A DNA stretch of 64,000 bases from CBDFLT01 sp965249225 (lineage in GTDB: Bacteria; Chloroflexota; Dehalococcoidia; Lucifugimonadales; G963668185): the NCBI GenBank assembly GCA_965249225.1, contig CBDFLT010000009.1:853651-917650 (forward strand). The letters run 5' to 3'. A model generated the notes under the pieces. That model was given only the letters and a program-made list of their open reading frames with translations. It was not told where the DNA came from and searched no databases. Of this stretch, positions 51,081 through 59,387 are shown in pieces (positions within the stretch are counted from its first letter, which is position 1; each line of letters starts with the position of its first letter). The position numbers and the translations under genes are program-made.

Positions 51081-53198
51081 ATGAAGGAAACAACCGAAAA
51101 CGTTGAGACCAGTGAAGCTGAGATCGCCGTTCACTGGAAAGAGGAAGAGTTTATACACCCCACGCAGAAGTTTGTCGCCCAGGCGAACATGGCTGATCCA
51201 GGTGCGCTCGAGCGGTTTAGCGAGAAGAACTTCCCAGAGTGCTTCCGCGAATATAGTGAGCTACTGACCTGGGATAAGGACTGGGATACCATCCTTGATA
51301 CGTCCGACCCGCCCTTCTGGCAATGGTTCGTTGGCGGGAAGCTGAACGCCTGCTACAACTGCGTCGACAGGCACCTGGCGAAGTTTGAGAACAAGCCGGC
51401 TTTCATCTGGGTGCCGGAGCCGGAGGACGAGGGTGACAAGAACATAAGTTACCAAGAGCTTTACGCGCAGGTTAACGAGTTCGCCTCACTCCTTCGGGAC
51501 TTCGTCGGAGTGAAGGCGGGCGATAGGATCACCTTCCATCTCCCCATGTTGCCGGAGCTTCCGGTTTCGATGCTCGCCTGTGCACGACTTGGCGTCATCC
51601 ACTCTCAGGTCTTTGGGGGGTTCAGCGGCGCGGCCTGCGGGGATCGGATAGTGGACTCCGGAAGCCACGTCTTGATAACGATGGACGCCTACTGGCGAAA
51701 TGGCAAGCTCCTCGATCAGAAGGTGAAAGCCGATGAGGCCGTGGAGCAGGCTCAAAAGAGCGGCGTCAAGGTCGATAAGGTCTTGGTCTGGCGGAGGTAT
51801 CCAGGAAAATCTTCTTCTCCCACGCCAATGGTGAAGGGGCGCGATTACTTCGTGGATGAACTGCTGGAAGAGCACCGCGGAAAGAGGGTAGACCCGGTAT
51901 CTATGCCGGCTGAGGCGCCTCTGTTTCTGATGTACACCAGCGGCACGACGGCCAAGCCTAAGGGGTGTCAGCACAGCACGGGGGGGTATCTGGCCTACAC
52001 GGCGGGCACGTCGAAGTATTACCAGGATATTCATCCGGAGGACATCTACTGGTGCTTCGCCGATATAGGCTGGATCACCGGCCATTCTTACATCGTCTAC
52101 GGTCCGCTGGCAGTGGGCGCAACCAGCGTCATGTACGAAGGCGTCCCCACTTACCCCGATGCCGGTAGGGCGTGGAGAATAGCCGAACGTCTCGGCGTAA
52201 ACATATTCCACACGGCCCCCACCACGATCCGAATGCTGAGAAAGGCCGGCCCTGAGGAACCAGCGAAGTACGACTATCACTTCAAACACATGACCACAGT
52301 CGGTGAGCCGATAGAGCCGGACGTGTGGAAGTGGTATTACGAAGTTGTGGGTAAGAAAGAGGCCGCTATAGTCGATACATGGTGGCAGACCGAAACCGGA
52401 GGCTTTATAGGCACCACACTGCCGGCACTTCAGCCGATGAAGGCGGGGAGCTGTGGTCCGGGCGCGCTGGGTATCTACCCGGTGATCTACGATGAGAAGA
52501 GGAATGAAGTCAAGGCAGGGAGCGGGAAGGCGGGCAACATCTGCATCAGGAACCCGTGGCCAGGTTTCATGCAGACGATATGGGGCGACCCCGAGCGGTT
52601 TATCGATACCTATTTCCAAAAGTACTGCAATGACAGAAACAGCAAGGACTGGCACGACTGGCCCTACCTAACGGGTGACGGGGCAACGCAGGCGGAGGAC
52701 GGGTACTATCGCATTGTGGGAAGAGTGGACGACGTGATTAATGTCGCCGGTCACAGGTTGGGCACGAAGGAGCTTGAGTCGGCCGCACTTACCGTGGAAG
52801 CGGTCGGAGAGGCGGCGGCCGTGCCGGCCTACGACGAGCTCAAGGGCCGCGTGCCGGAAGTCTTCGTGTCTCTCAAGCCCGGATTTACCAACACCTCGCA
52901 AATAGAGGAACAGGTCAGGAAAGCCATTGAGCAAATGATCGGCCCAATCGCGCGGCCCTCCCATATCTGGGTGACCAGTGATCTACCCAAGACCCGTTCC
53001 GGGAAGATCATGCGCCGCGTTATAGCCGCTATCTCCAATTTCATCGACGTCGGGGACACGACCACGCTGGCGAACCCCGAGGTCGTCGAGGCGATACGAA
53101 AAGAAGTCCAAAACACCAAGGTCAAAGAGGGGAAGGTCCCGAAAGGGGTCCCAAAGGAAGTAATAGAAGAGATAAAACGGTTCGGAGAAGAACAGTAA
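51081..53198 (+). CDS. Acetyl-CoA synthetase-like acyl-CoA ligase
   Basis: A 705-residue AMP-forming ligase, ATG after GGGAGGGAATG-type purines. Core motifs are LFLMYTSGTTAKPKG (P-loop, about residue 287), YWCFADIGWITGHSYIVYGPL, DTWWQTETGGFIGT, YLTGDGATQAEDGYYRIVGRVDDVINVAGHRLGTKELESA, and the C-terminal LPKTRSGKIMRR with the catalytic, acetylation-controlled Lys. It is about 50 residues longer than standard Acs because of Lys/Glu-rich ends. Makes acetyl-CoA, or propionyl-CoA, from acid, ATP and CoA in the cytosol. The next gene overlaps its stop. Confidence 0.9.
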   Translation: MKETTENVETSEAEIAVHWKEEEFIHPTQKFVAQANMADPGALERFSEKNFPECFREYSELLTWDKDWDTILDTSDPPFWQWFVGGKLNACYNCVDRHLAKFENKPAFIWVPEPEDEGDKNISYQELYAQVNEFASLLRDFVGVKAGDRITFHLPMLPELPVSMLACARLGVIHSQVFGGFSGAACGDRIVDSGSHVLITMDAYWRNGKLLDQKVKADEAVEQAQKSGVKVDKVLVWRRYPGKSSSPTPMVKGRDYFVDELLEEHRGKRVDPVSMPAEAPLFLMYTSGTTAKPKGCQHSTGGYLAYTAGTSKYYQDIHPEDIYWCFADIGWITGHSYIVYGPLAVGATSVMYEGVPTYPDAGRAWRIAERLGVNIFHTAPTTIRMLRKAGPEEPAKYDYHFKHMTTVGEPIEPDVWKWYYEVVGKKEAAIVDTWWQTETGGFIGTTLPALQPMKAGSCGPGALGIYPVIYDEKRNEVKAGSGKAGNICIRNPWPGFMQTIWGDPERFIDTYFQKYCNDRNSKDWHDWPYLTGDGATQAEDGYYRIVGRVDDVINVAGHRLGTKELESAALTVEAVGEAAAVPAYDELKGRVPEVFVSLKPGFTNTSQIEEQVRKAIEQMIGPIARPSHIWVTSDLPKTRSGKIMRRVIAAISNFIDVGDTTTLANPEVVEAIRKEVQNTKVKEGKVPKGVPKEVIEEIKRFGEEQ

Positions 53199-53662
53199 TC
53201 CTGGTTTATCTCGTTCAACACGCCGAGGCTACGCGGGAAGAGGATGACCCGGAGCGTCCCCTCTCAGAAAAAGGGTGGACCGACATCCGCAAGGTAGCCA
53301 GCTACGCCGCCTCACATCTAAGGATCAGGGTGAACCGGGTCCTCCATAGCGGGAAGACCAGGACCAGGCAGACAGCGGAGGTACTGGCTGAGGCGATCCA
53401 TCCCGCCCCGACGATTCAGACGGTCGATGCCCTCGACCCCTTAGCAGACCCGCAGGTATGGGGCGGACGTCTGACCGAGGGCCAGGAAGACCTGATGATG
53501 GTAGGGCACCTACCTCACCTTGCTAAACTCGCTTCCCTCCTGCTACGCGGTGATACGAGCACGCCGGTGGTCTCCTTCCAGAACAGTGGTATTCTCTGCC
53601 TGGAGAGAGGAGAAGAGGGTACCTGGTCGGTGCGGTGGATGGTGGTTCCCAGCATTGTGTGA
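53198..53662 (+). CDS. SixA-like phosphohistidine phosphatase
   Basis: About 154 residues. The family N-terminus LVYLVQHAEATREEDDPERPLSEKGWTDIRKVA is encoded from an ATC at 53198-53200 that overlaps the ligase stop as TAATC, where TAATG would be a normal coupled start. The first GTG (53330) would remove the catalytic His. Active-site features are His in QHAEA, VLHSGKTRTRQTAEVLAEA (Arg and phosphate-binding), and VGHLPHLAKLA (second His). Gln replaces Arg in the usual RHG, as in SixA-type members. Removes phosphate from protein His or small molecules; coupling to Acs suggests a link to acetate metabolism. Confidence 0.82.
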   Translation: MLVYLVQHAEATREEDDPERPLSEKGWTDIRKVASYAASHLRIRVNRVLHSGKTRTRQTAEVLAEAIHPAPTIQTVDALDPLADPQVWGGRLTEGQEDLMMVGHLPHLAKLASLLLRGDTSTPVVSFQNSGILCLERGEEGTWSVRWMVVPSIV

Positions 53663-53693
53663 TAGGAACTCACAATCAGAATATTGATCCTAT
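53658..53693 (+). terminator. Possible terminator after the acs-sixA operon
   Basis: An 8-bp stem TGATAGGA/TCCTATCA with a 20-nt loop, beginning at the sixA stop. Low GC and a long loop make it a weak candidate. Confidence 0.35.
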
Positions 53694-53804
53694 CATCCTC
53701 CCCCAAAATAAAGCCCACTTTTGGCGCGGCGCGGCCGAACGCAAGGAAGCATCAGTCGGAGCATTTATGGGAGAAGCCCACGTCAATTCGTCCGGGAGGA
53801 GGTG

Positions 53805-53833
53805 TTGACCGCCCTTCCAGGTATACATATAAT
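53805..53833 (+). promoter_or_regulatory. Strong sigma-70-type promoter
   Basis: TTGACC (53805-53810), 17-bp spacer, TATAAT (53828-53833), upstream of the DUF2784-like gene with a leader of about 130 nt. Confidence 0.75.
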
Positions 53834-53970
53834 CTTGTGCACACGGGTACGACAGGCATTCCGGGCCCACGCGGTTCGATTGGGGAAGCTGCGGCCTGGG
53901 ACATTGGAAGGCCTTAGCCCGGGACTACAACTTCGAGCTCCGGACAATTACTGAAGGGGGATACAGCCAG

Positions 53971-54414
53971 GTGATACCCGAGGGGGACTTTTACTGGACG
54001 CTGGGGAACGCCCTGTGGGGGTTCCACATCTTCTACATCGTCGCACTGGGACTCGGTACGTTCCTGGCCGCTTTCGGCGTCTTGCGCCGTTTCCGGCGTC
54101 TCTCTTTCGTTTTGTTCTTAAACCTGGGTGGCGTTATGTTATGGCAGGTGCTCCCCGGGTGCCCACTTAACGATATAGAGACGTGGCTCCGCCGTCACGT
54201 GGACCCTACATGGAAAAGCGGTACGCCCCTTCCGGAAGTGATCAGCGAACGTATCACAGGCGTCGACCTGCCGTATGAGCTATTTGTAGCCCTGGGCCTA
54301 ATGTGGATGGCCGTGTCCGTCTTCGCCTTCTGGAGAACGTACTTCCCCAACGTAAGCCCCTACACCCTATGGCGTAGGACGGCGTCCCGGCTTCTACCCC
54401 TCCATCAGTCGTAG
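53971..54414 (+). CDS. DUF2784-like membrane protein
   Basis: 147 residues from a GTG with a GGGGG stretch upstream. About four hydrophobic segments (WGFHIFYIVALGLGTFLAAF; LSFVLFLNLGGVMLWQVL; YELFVALGLMWMAVSVFAFW). GCPLNDIETWLR closely resembles the CPLTTLENWLR signature of DUF2784. Inner-membrane protein of unknown function. Confidence 0.75.
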   Translation: MIPEGDFYWTLGNALWGFHIFYIVALGLGTFLAAFGVLRRFRRLSFVLFLNLGGVMLWQVLPGCPLNDIETWLRRHVDPTWKSGTPLPEVISERITGVDLPYELFVALGLMWMAVSVFAFWRTYFPNVSPYTLWRRTASRLLPLHQS

Positions 54415-54428
54415 CGGCGCGGGATACT

Positions 54429-54737
54429 TTAGTACTTCTTGGCTACCTCTTCGATTACGTGCATTGTCTTGTCCATATCCTCCGGGGTAAAAGCCGGGAG
54501 GAACGTGACATTTGCTTTCCAAGACAGCCACAGAGGCTCCGCCACTCTGGGCATGTCCTCGATGCCCCCGACCTCGACCACGAAGTACACGGTCCTCTGA
54601 CCGTCTTCAATCGTGAAGTACACCGCTTCGGGCCTGATGTCGCCCATCACGGTGTCCATGCGCTGCTGCATGTTGGGGTCTTTCACAAGCGCGTTGCCGG
54701 ACTCAACCGGTAGAGTAGCCTTTACAAGGAACTTCAT
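54429..54737 (-). CDS. Small conserved protein, DUF3303-like
   Basis: A 102-residue cytosolic protein of a ferredoxin-like pattern: MKFLVKATLPVESGNALVKDPN, IRPEAVYFTIEDGQRTVYFVVEV, EPLWLSWKANVTFLPAFTPEDM. Similar short proteins of about 100 residues are common and uncharacterised. ATG with AAGGAAC upstream. Divergent from the bicupin lipoprotein gene, sharing a short control region of about 25 bp. Confidence 0.75.
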   Translation of the reverse strand: MKFLVKATLPVESGNALVKDPNMQQRMDTVMGDIRPEAVYFTIEDGQRTVYFVVEVGGIEDMPRVAEPLWLSWKANVTFLPAFTPEDMDKTMHVIEEVAKKY

Positions 54738-54760
54738 CGACCATGTTACAATTCGCGCCC

Positions 54761-55470
54761 ATGAGAAGCATCTCTTTGCGCGCCTCGATATTGACCCTAA
54801 GCGTCCTAATGCTGGCAGCTTGTGGCGACGCGGCTGAGGTAACGTCTATCCCTACGGCTGAGGTAACGTCTACCCCTACGCCTGAGGTTGGACCGTTGTC
54901 GATGGGCGGCGGCGCTCTAGGAGGAAACGCAGAAACGACCACGCTAGCCCAACAGGTCCTCGATGGAACGCTCAGCGGCGATCCGTCCTGGGTCTCGCAC
55001 GAGGTTCGACTCGCCGTCGGGGAGTCGCTGGAACACAGCCACGAGTTCGCCTTCGTCTACGCAAAGGAAGGTGTCCACTTGCTACGGATAGGCTCTGTAA
55101 GCCAGGAGATCGACCCTGGCGAAGGCGCGGTCATCCCGTCAGATGAAACGCACCGACATGATGGCTTGAGCGGGCAATCCGTGTTCTGGGAGATACGGCT
55201 TGCCCCTCGCGGCTCGGCGTACCCAACCGATGCCGCCAACACCCGGCTTATATTCGAAAGCGATCCCCTCGAGGGAATTCCGAATAACTCCCTGGCTGCC
55301 TTTGTGCACGTCCTGGTCCCACAAGGCGGCCGGACCAGCGTGCACACCCATCCCGGCCCGGAGTTCATCTATCAGCTTTCAGGTCAGATCGAATACCAGA
55401 ACGCGATTATCGGGTCGATAGAGATGGAACCGGGCGCGATTGAGGGTATTCCCCCCCGGACCCCTGTACA
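54761..55470 (+). pseudogene. Bicupin lipoprotein, split by IS copy D (5' part)
   Basis: From ATG 54761 (an in-frame ATG at 54743 precedes it): lipoprotein signal MRSISLRASILTLSVLMLAAC, a short linker with the repeat AEVTSIPTAEVTSTPTPEV encoded by a 24-bp tandem repeat, then two cupin domains. Cupin 1 is SLEHSHEFAFVYAKEGVHLLRIG with IPSDETHRHDG; cupin 2 is TSVHTHPGPEFIYQLSGQIEYQ with IPPRTPVH. The element enters after codon Val-His of cupin 2. Joined to 57016, the frame ends LEHKLAVLVAAA and a stop, so only 12 residues are displaced. In the present state the frame reads into the IS for about 60 codons, so a chimaeric protein could still be made. Confidence 0.85.
55467..55470. repeat. Target-site duplication of copy D, left
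   Basis: TACA, repeated at 57012-57015. Removing the element and one TACA restores the cupin frame. Confidence 0.8.
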
Positions 55471-55538
55471 TGTACGTCGTCAAAACAAGTGGGACAAAAG
55501 GGGAGCCTTTAAAGCGTGCAACTTGGACGCTAACCGGC

Positions 55539-56531
55539 TCAGGCAGTTCTCAGATTTGCCAACCTCCGTTCGGCTAGACTCTTTTGCTTCACCTCCTGTC
55601 TCGTCGCCAGTATGGCGTCTTGGCGTCCGTGGTACATATCCGCCGGCGTGATGTTCCCCAAAGCCTCGTGATAGCGCTCGTAGTTGTAGTACCTTACGAA
55701 GCCCTCCATAGCCGCTACAAGCTCTTCCAGGCTGTGGTGGACAAAGACGTTGACCTTAGCCTTGGCTGTGCGATGGTACCGCTCCAACTTGCCGTTGGTC
55801 TGGGGATGGAAAGGTGAGGCGAAGATGTGTTTCATGAACCTGGCCCTTAGGAACTCGTCCAACGCCCTAGACAGAAAGCCTGGACCGTTGTCGCTCAGAA
55901 GGGCTGGACCTGGCTCTACAGGCGCCGTCGGTTGACCGGTGAACTCCACCGCATCCTGGACCACGTCGATGATGTCGGCACTGCTCATGCTGGTCTGCAC
56001 CCTCCAGCCCACGATCATCCTGGAATAGTCATCCAGCACGCTGATCAGGTAGTAGTAGCCCCAACCCACCACGAAGAAGTAGCTGGCATCGGTCTGCCAT
56101 AGCTCATTGGGCCTGGCAGTCTTGGTGTGAAACTCCTTTCCTGCTGGGAAGCCCTTGGTCTCGGGCGGCTTGATGAGCCCCGCTTCCTTCAGTATCCGGT
56201 ATACGGTGGACTCGGAGACGTACATGACCTGTTCGTCCACCAGGGTGGTCGCCACCTCTCTCGGGCTCAACGATGGGTGCTCCAACGCATACCTGACCAC
56301 GTACCGTCTTTGCTTTGTAGCCAACCGGTTCCACACTCGCCTGGGCTCTGGTGGCCGGTCTACCAGACCGTTAAACCCCTTGTCTCGATACCTGCTCTTC
56401 CAGCGGTAGTAGGTCGAGGGTGCTATCTGCAACTCTTGGAGGGTCTGCCTGACCGGCAGAGGAGACCTCTCGACGATCTGAAGGACCTCCGCCTTGAGCT
56501 GGGCCTCCCTTCTCACATAGGGCTTGCCCAT
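55539..56531 (-). CDS. IS3-type transposase OrfB, copy D
   Basis: 330 residues; helix-turn-helix at the N-terminus, rve core with Asp (WQTDASYF), Asp (LLSDNGPGF) and Glu (GKLERYH). Frame is -1 relative to orfA, so an OrfAB transposase requires slippage at the A7 run. Confidence 0.93.
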   Translation of the reverse strand: MGKPYVRREAQLKAEVLQIVERSPLPVRQTLQELQIAPSTYYRWKSRYRDKGFNGLVDRPPEPRRVWNRLATKQRRYVVRYALEHPSLSPREVATTLVDEQVMYVSESTVYRILKEAGLIKPPETKGFPAGKEFHTKTARPNELWQTDASYFFVVGWGYYYLISVLDDYSRMIVGWRVQTSMSSADIIDVVQDAVEFTGQPTAPVEPGPALLSDNGPGFLSRALDEFLRARFMKHIFASPFHPQTNGKLERYHRTAKAKVNVFVHHSLEELVAAMEGFVRYYNYERYHEALGNITPADMYHGRQDAILATRQEVKQKSLAERRLANLRTA

Positions 56532-56536
56532 GGGCT

Positions 56537-56899
56537 CTAACCGAGGCTTTTTTTCAGGACCAGGTTCTCCACCGACAGCTGAGCAACAAGTTCCTTGAGC
56601 CGCTCGTTCTCGCGCTTCAAGGCATCGACCTCCGCCTTGTTCGCCTCCCGTAGCGTGTCACCCTTCAGCCTCGACTTGCCCGCCTCCATGTAGTCCTTGA
56701 GCCACTTGTAATAGACCCCGGGGTTGATTCCCTCTCGCCTGCACAAGGCGCTGACTGATATCTCCCCGCGGATCCCCTCTATGACGATCCGTACCTTCTC
56801 CTCAGGTGTGTACTTGCGACGTGTAACGTTTCTGGTCCGTCGGACCACCTGCCTCGCGTTCTCGTCGGCTTGATCGTAGCTTCGACTGACTTCCTGCAT
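56537..56899 (-). CDS. Transposase OrfA, copy D
   Basis: 120 residues from ATG 56899 after AAGGAG. HTH_Tnp_1-type helix-turn-helix (RRKYTPEEKVRIVIEGIRGEISVSALCRREGINPGVYYKWLKD) and a leucine-zipper tail (LKRENERLKELVAQLSVENLVLKK). Binds the element ends and dimerises. The sequence CTGAAAAAAAGC at its end is the probable slippage site. Confidence 0.92.
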   Translation of the reverse strand: MQEVSRSYDQADENARQVVRRTRNVTRRKYTPEEKVRIVIEGIRGEISVSALCRREGINPGVYYKWLKDYMEAGKSRLKGDTLREANKAEVDALKRENERLKELVAQLSVENLVLKKSLG

Positions 56900-57011
56900 C
56901 CTGGCTCCTTTCACTTCCGTGAATCTACTCTCCTACCTGAGCCAGGACAATCGCCTTAATTGTCGCTTCTCAATTCCCCATCAGCTGTCCCAAATGTGCT
57001 GACGATACACA

Positions 57012-57055
57012 TACACCTGGAACACAAGCTGGCTGTGCTGGTGGCTGCTGCTTAA
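57012..57055 (+). pseudogene. Bicupin lipoprotein, 3' part after IS copy D
   Basis: Begins with the duplicated TACA, then continues the cupin frame (HLEHKLAVLVAAA) to TAA at 57053-57055. Confidence 0.85.
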
Positions 57056-57488
57056 AGGAGCGGGCTTCGAAAGATCGCCGGCTCGCACCTGGTAGGTGTC
57101 CATTCCGAAAACCCGTGGGCGGGTCCAAGTCCCGGCAGGGGTACCGCGGCCTCTGAGCGGATATTCAATCTCCTCCAGGCCATCGGCGAGTTCGGCATCA
57201 AATGCCTCGCGTTTATGGCCGCGTGTGGCACAGTGAACTCTTGGGGGATCGCTTGCCAGATCTTGTCCTAATAGAGCCGTTGTGATATATTTCACAAGTA
57301 CATTGACTTGCCGAACGTCAACACATCGGCGGTAACAAGAGCGACGCCACGGCGCTTGGATTGGGCTAGTGACAAGTGGCTGAAGACCCCTCCAAAAGGG
57401 CCCAATAAGAAGGTCGTTAATTCCCACCGGATGTCTCGATTCGCGGCACGTCGGGCATACACACAGTGCTCATTTTGAGGACTCTTAG
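57056..57488. other. Intergenic region upstream of the MFS gene
   Basis: About 430 bp with no supported gene. It contains the CRP/FNR-like palindrome at 57280-57297. Confidence 0.4.
57280..57297. promoter_or_regulatory. CRP/FNR-like palindrome upstream of the MFS gene
   Basis: TTGTGATATATTTCACAA: perfect TTGTGA half-sites separated by 6 bp, matching the CRP-type consensus, about 190 bp upstream of the start. Confidence 0.6.
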
Positions 57489-58859
57489 TTGGACGCCACG
57501 GAACATTCGGCAGCGGCGCCTGAACCGCCCTCTTCAGCAGCCCCACCGGTAGAAGGGCCAACGCCGCCGTCCCCAGAAGCGACGCCGCAGACTCCTGTAA
57601 GGCGTCGCCACCGGCTACCCCACCTGAGACGACCACGGGTCCCAACGAAAGTCCACACCTTGGAGGCGTTCCGCTCCCGCGACTATCGGCTGGTGTGGGC
57701 CGGGATCTTCTGGTCCAACAGCGCGTTCTGGCTCCATCAAATCGTAATCGGGTGGCTCATATACGACCTGACCCGCTCCCCGATTCTCACCAGCCTCACC
57801 CTGGGGATGGACGCGATCGCCATGCTCCTTTTGGGCCCTTTGGGAGGGTTCCTGGTCGATGTTTTCGACCGACGTAAGCTGCTCATCGGAGTAATGACGT
57901 ATCACGCGTTGCTGGTGCTGGCCTTCGGGGTTGGTATAATCCTCGACCGGGTTGGGGCGCCTCACATCTTCGCCTACGCACTCCTGACCGGCCTTTCGTT
58001 GGCCGTGGGCGAGCCGGCGAGGGTCTCGATAATGGCCAACGTCGTGCCGAGGGAGGGCCTGATGAACGCCTTCGCCCTGCACAACCTGAACTTCGGCGTC
58101 ACGCGCGTATTCGTCCCGGCCCTTGGAGGTCTTCTCATCGCCGTATTAGGGCCAGGGCCGACCTTGATGATCAGCTCGGCGCTCATGTTCGTTGCTGTCG
58201 GCCTTACGCTTATGGTCCGGCCGGAGGACCACGCTCGCGTCAGGCCGAAGCTGACTTCGGCGTTCAAAGGACTCCTCGAGGGCGCACGATATGTGAGGGG
58301 GGAACCGAATATCGTGGTCCTGCTCGTTTTTGGGACCATACCGGCTCTACTAATATTGCCCTACGGCACCGCCCTCTTGCCCGTTTACGCCGCGGAGGTG
58401 TTCAGCGTAGGGCCCTCAGGCCTGGGGCTGCTGATGTCGTCGACGGGGGTGGGGATGGTGCTCGGCACCGTCGTAGTAGCCTCTCTTGGGGAGATTCGTT
58501 TCAAAGGAAAGCTGTTAGTTCTCTGCGCCTTACTGGGTGCGATCACATTAGTGCTGCTATCTCAGAATCCCTGGCTTGGCGCGTCCTTCGTTATTCTGGG
58601 CGTTCTGAGCGCATCCACGGTCACGGTATTTACCACGACCGAGGCCGGTGTGCACAGCGTTGTCCCGGACGAAATGCGTGGCCGCGTATCGGGGCTCGCG
58701 ATGCTTACGTGGGGGACCTTTCCTTTGGGCGGGCTCATTGCGGGAGGGTTGGCCCAGGGACTCGGTGTGCAGCCGGCGACCCTTATTGGCGCTGGTATCC
58801 TGGTGGCCGCCCTGGCTCTCCTGGTACTGCGGTTCCGGTTCATATGGCGCCTGGAGTAG
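57489..58859 (+). CDS. MFS transporter, enterobactin-exporter-like group
   Basis: 456 residues from a TTG with GAGGA 7 nt upstream. The first about 55 residues are a Pro/Ala-rich cytosolic extension. Twelve hydrophobic spans follow, beginning after AFRSRDYRLVWAGIFWSNSAFWLHQIVIGWLIYDLTRSP, the hallmark of the MFS_3/EntS-like group, with GFLVDVFDRRKLLI in the loop 2-3 position and PDEMRGRVSGL in the loop 10-11 position. Exports small molecules or drugs in exchange for protons; substrate unknown. A bidirectional terminator follows. Confidence 0.9.
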   Translation: MDATEHSAAAPEPPSSAAPPVEGPTPPSPEATPQTPVRRRHRLPHLRRPRVPTKVHTLEAFRSRDYRLVWAGIFWSNSAFWLHQIVIGWLIYDLTRSPILTSLTLGMDAIAMLLLGPLGGFLVDVFDRRKLLIGVMTYHALLVLAFGVGIILDRVGAPHIFAYALLTGLSLAVGEPARVSIMANVVPREGLMNAFALHNLNFGVTRVFVPALGGLLIAVLGPGPTLMISSALMFVAVGLTLMVRPEDHARVRPKLTSAFKGLLEGARYVRGEPNIVVLLVFGTIPALLILPYGTALLPVYAAEVFSVGPSGLGLLMSSTGVGMVLGTVVVASLGEIRFKGKLLVLCALLGAITLVLLSQNPWLGASFVILGVLSASTVTVFTTTEAGVHSVVPDEMRGRVSGLAMLTWGTFPLGGLIAGGLAQGLGVQPATLIGAGILVAALALLVLRFRFIWRLE

Positions 58860-59031
58860 GTCGGCGGCGTCAGCCCTCGGCGCGCTTGGCCCTCTGCCAG
58901 AGCGACTCTGACCTTCCCCGGGTATTAGTGATTCTGTACTGGGTCAACGGCACGTAGCGGCAGTGCCAAAGCGGGGGCTCACGCTCGTACCTCGTGGCAG
59001 GGGTTGTCTGAACAGTTAGTCGCGCCGCTCT

Positions 59032-59069
59032 AAAACAGAAGGGGCGGCGATCGCCGCCCCTTCTGTTTT
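59032..59069. terminator. Bidirectional terminator
   Basis: A perfect 38-bp palindrome, AAAACAGAAGGGGCGGCGA and its complement, with A and T tracts at the ends, between the convergent MFS and zinc-ribbon genes. Confidence 0.95.
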
Positions 59070-59081
59070 CGTTTGTCTACC

Positions 59082-59387
59082 CTACCAACCCGTGCTGGTG
59101 GATGTAGGCTGTCTGCTGAAGCAATCGCTGCAGTAGACTGGCCGATCGCCACGTGGCAGGAACGGTACCGTGGTGTCCTTGCCGCATTCGGCGCAGACCA
59201 CGGGATGCATCTCGCGTTGGCCATTGCCGTTTCCACTGCGCTCGCCGCGCCGTGCCTGACGGCAGGAGGGGCAGCGCTTGGGCTCGTTGGTGTAGCCCTT
59301 TTCCGCGTGGAAGGACTGGTCGTCGGCGCTGAATGTGAACGTCGTACTGCAGTCCTGGCACGGGAGGGTCTTGTCTTCGTAGATCAT
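59082..59387 (-). CDS. Small double zinc-ribbon protein
   Basis: 101 residues from ATG 59387, which follows AAGGAGG by 7 nt. Four CxxC pairs are visible: CQDC, CPSC, CAEC and CSDC, forming two zinc ribbons around a GYTNEPKRCPSCR core and a Gly/Asn/Arg linker. Common small cytosolic protein of the CxxC zinc-ribbon type; probably binds nucleic acid or protein. Terminator immediately downstream. Confidence 0.88.
   Translation of the reverse strand: MIYEDKTLPCQDCSTTFTFSADDQSFHAEKGYTNEPKRCPSCRQARRGERSGNGNGQREMHPVVCAECGKDTTVPFLPRGDRPVYCSDCFSRQPTSTSTGW

Larger units (their letters stand above)
55471..57011 (-). mobile_element. IS3-type insertion sequence, copy D (1541 bp)
   Basis: Reference copy: both orfs intact, A7 slippery run, ends TGTACGTCGTC (55471) and CGATACACA (57011), 4-bp target duplication TACA. 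TG...CA ends and about 26-bp imperfect inverted repeats (conserved GTGGGACA/TTGGGACA core) fit the IS3 family. Confidence 0.95.

Noticed and set aside
51486..52655. Long 389-codon minus-strand frame inside the acetyl-CoA synthetase gene
   Set aside because: Antisense shadow caused by GC-rich codon use; no protein-like features.
55471..55651. Cupin lipoprotein continuing to 55651 as a real C-terminus
   Set aside because: Those residues are encoded by the IS end; the true C-terminus is found beyond the element.
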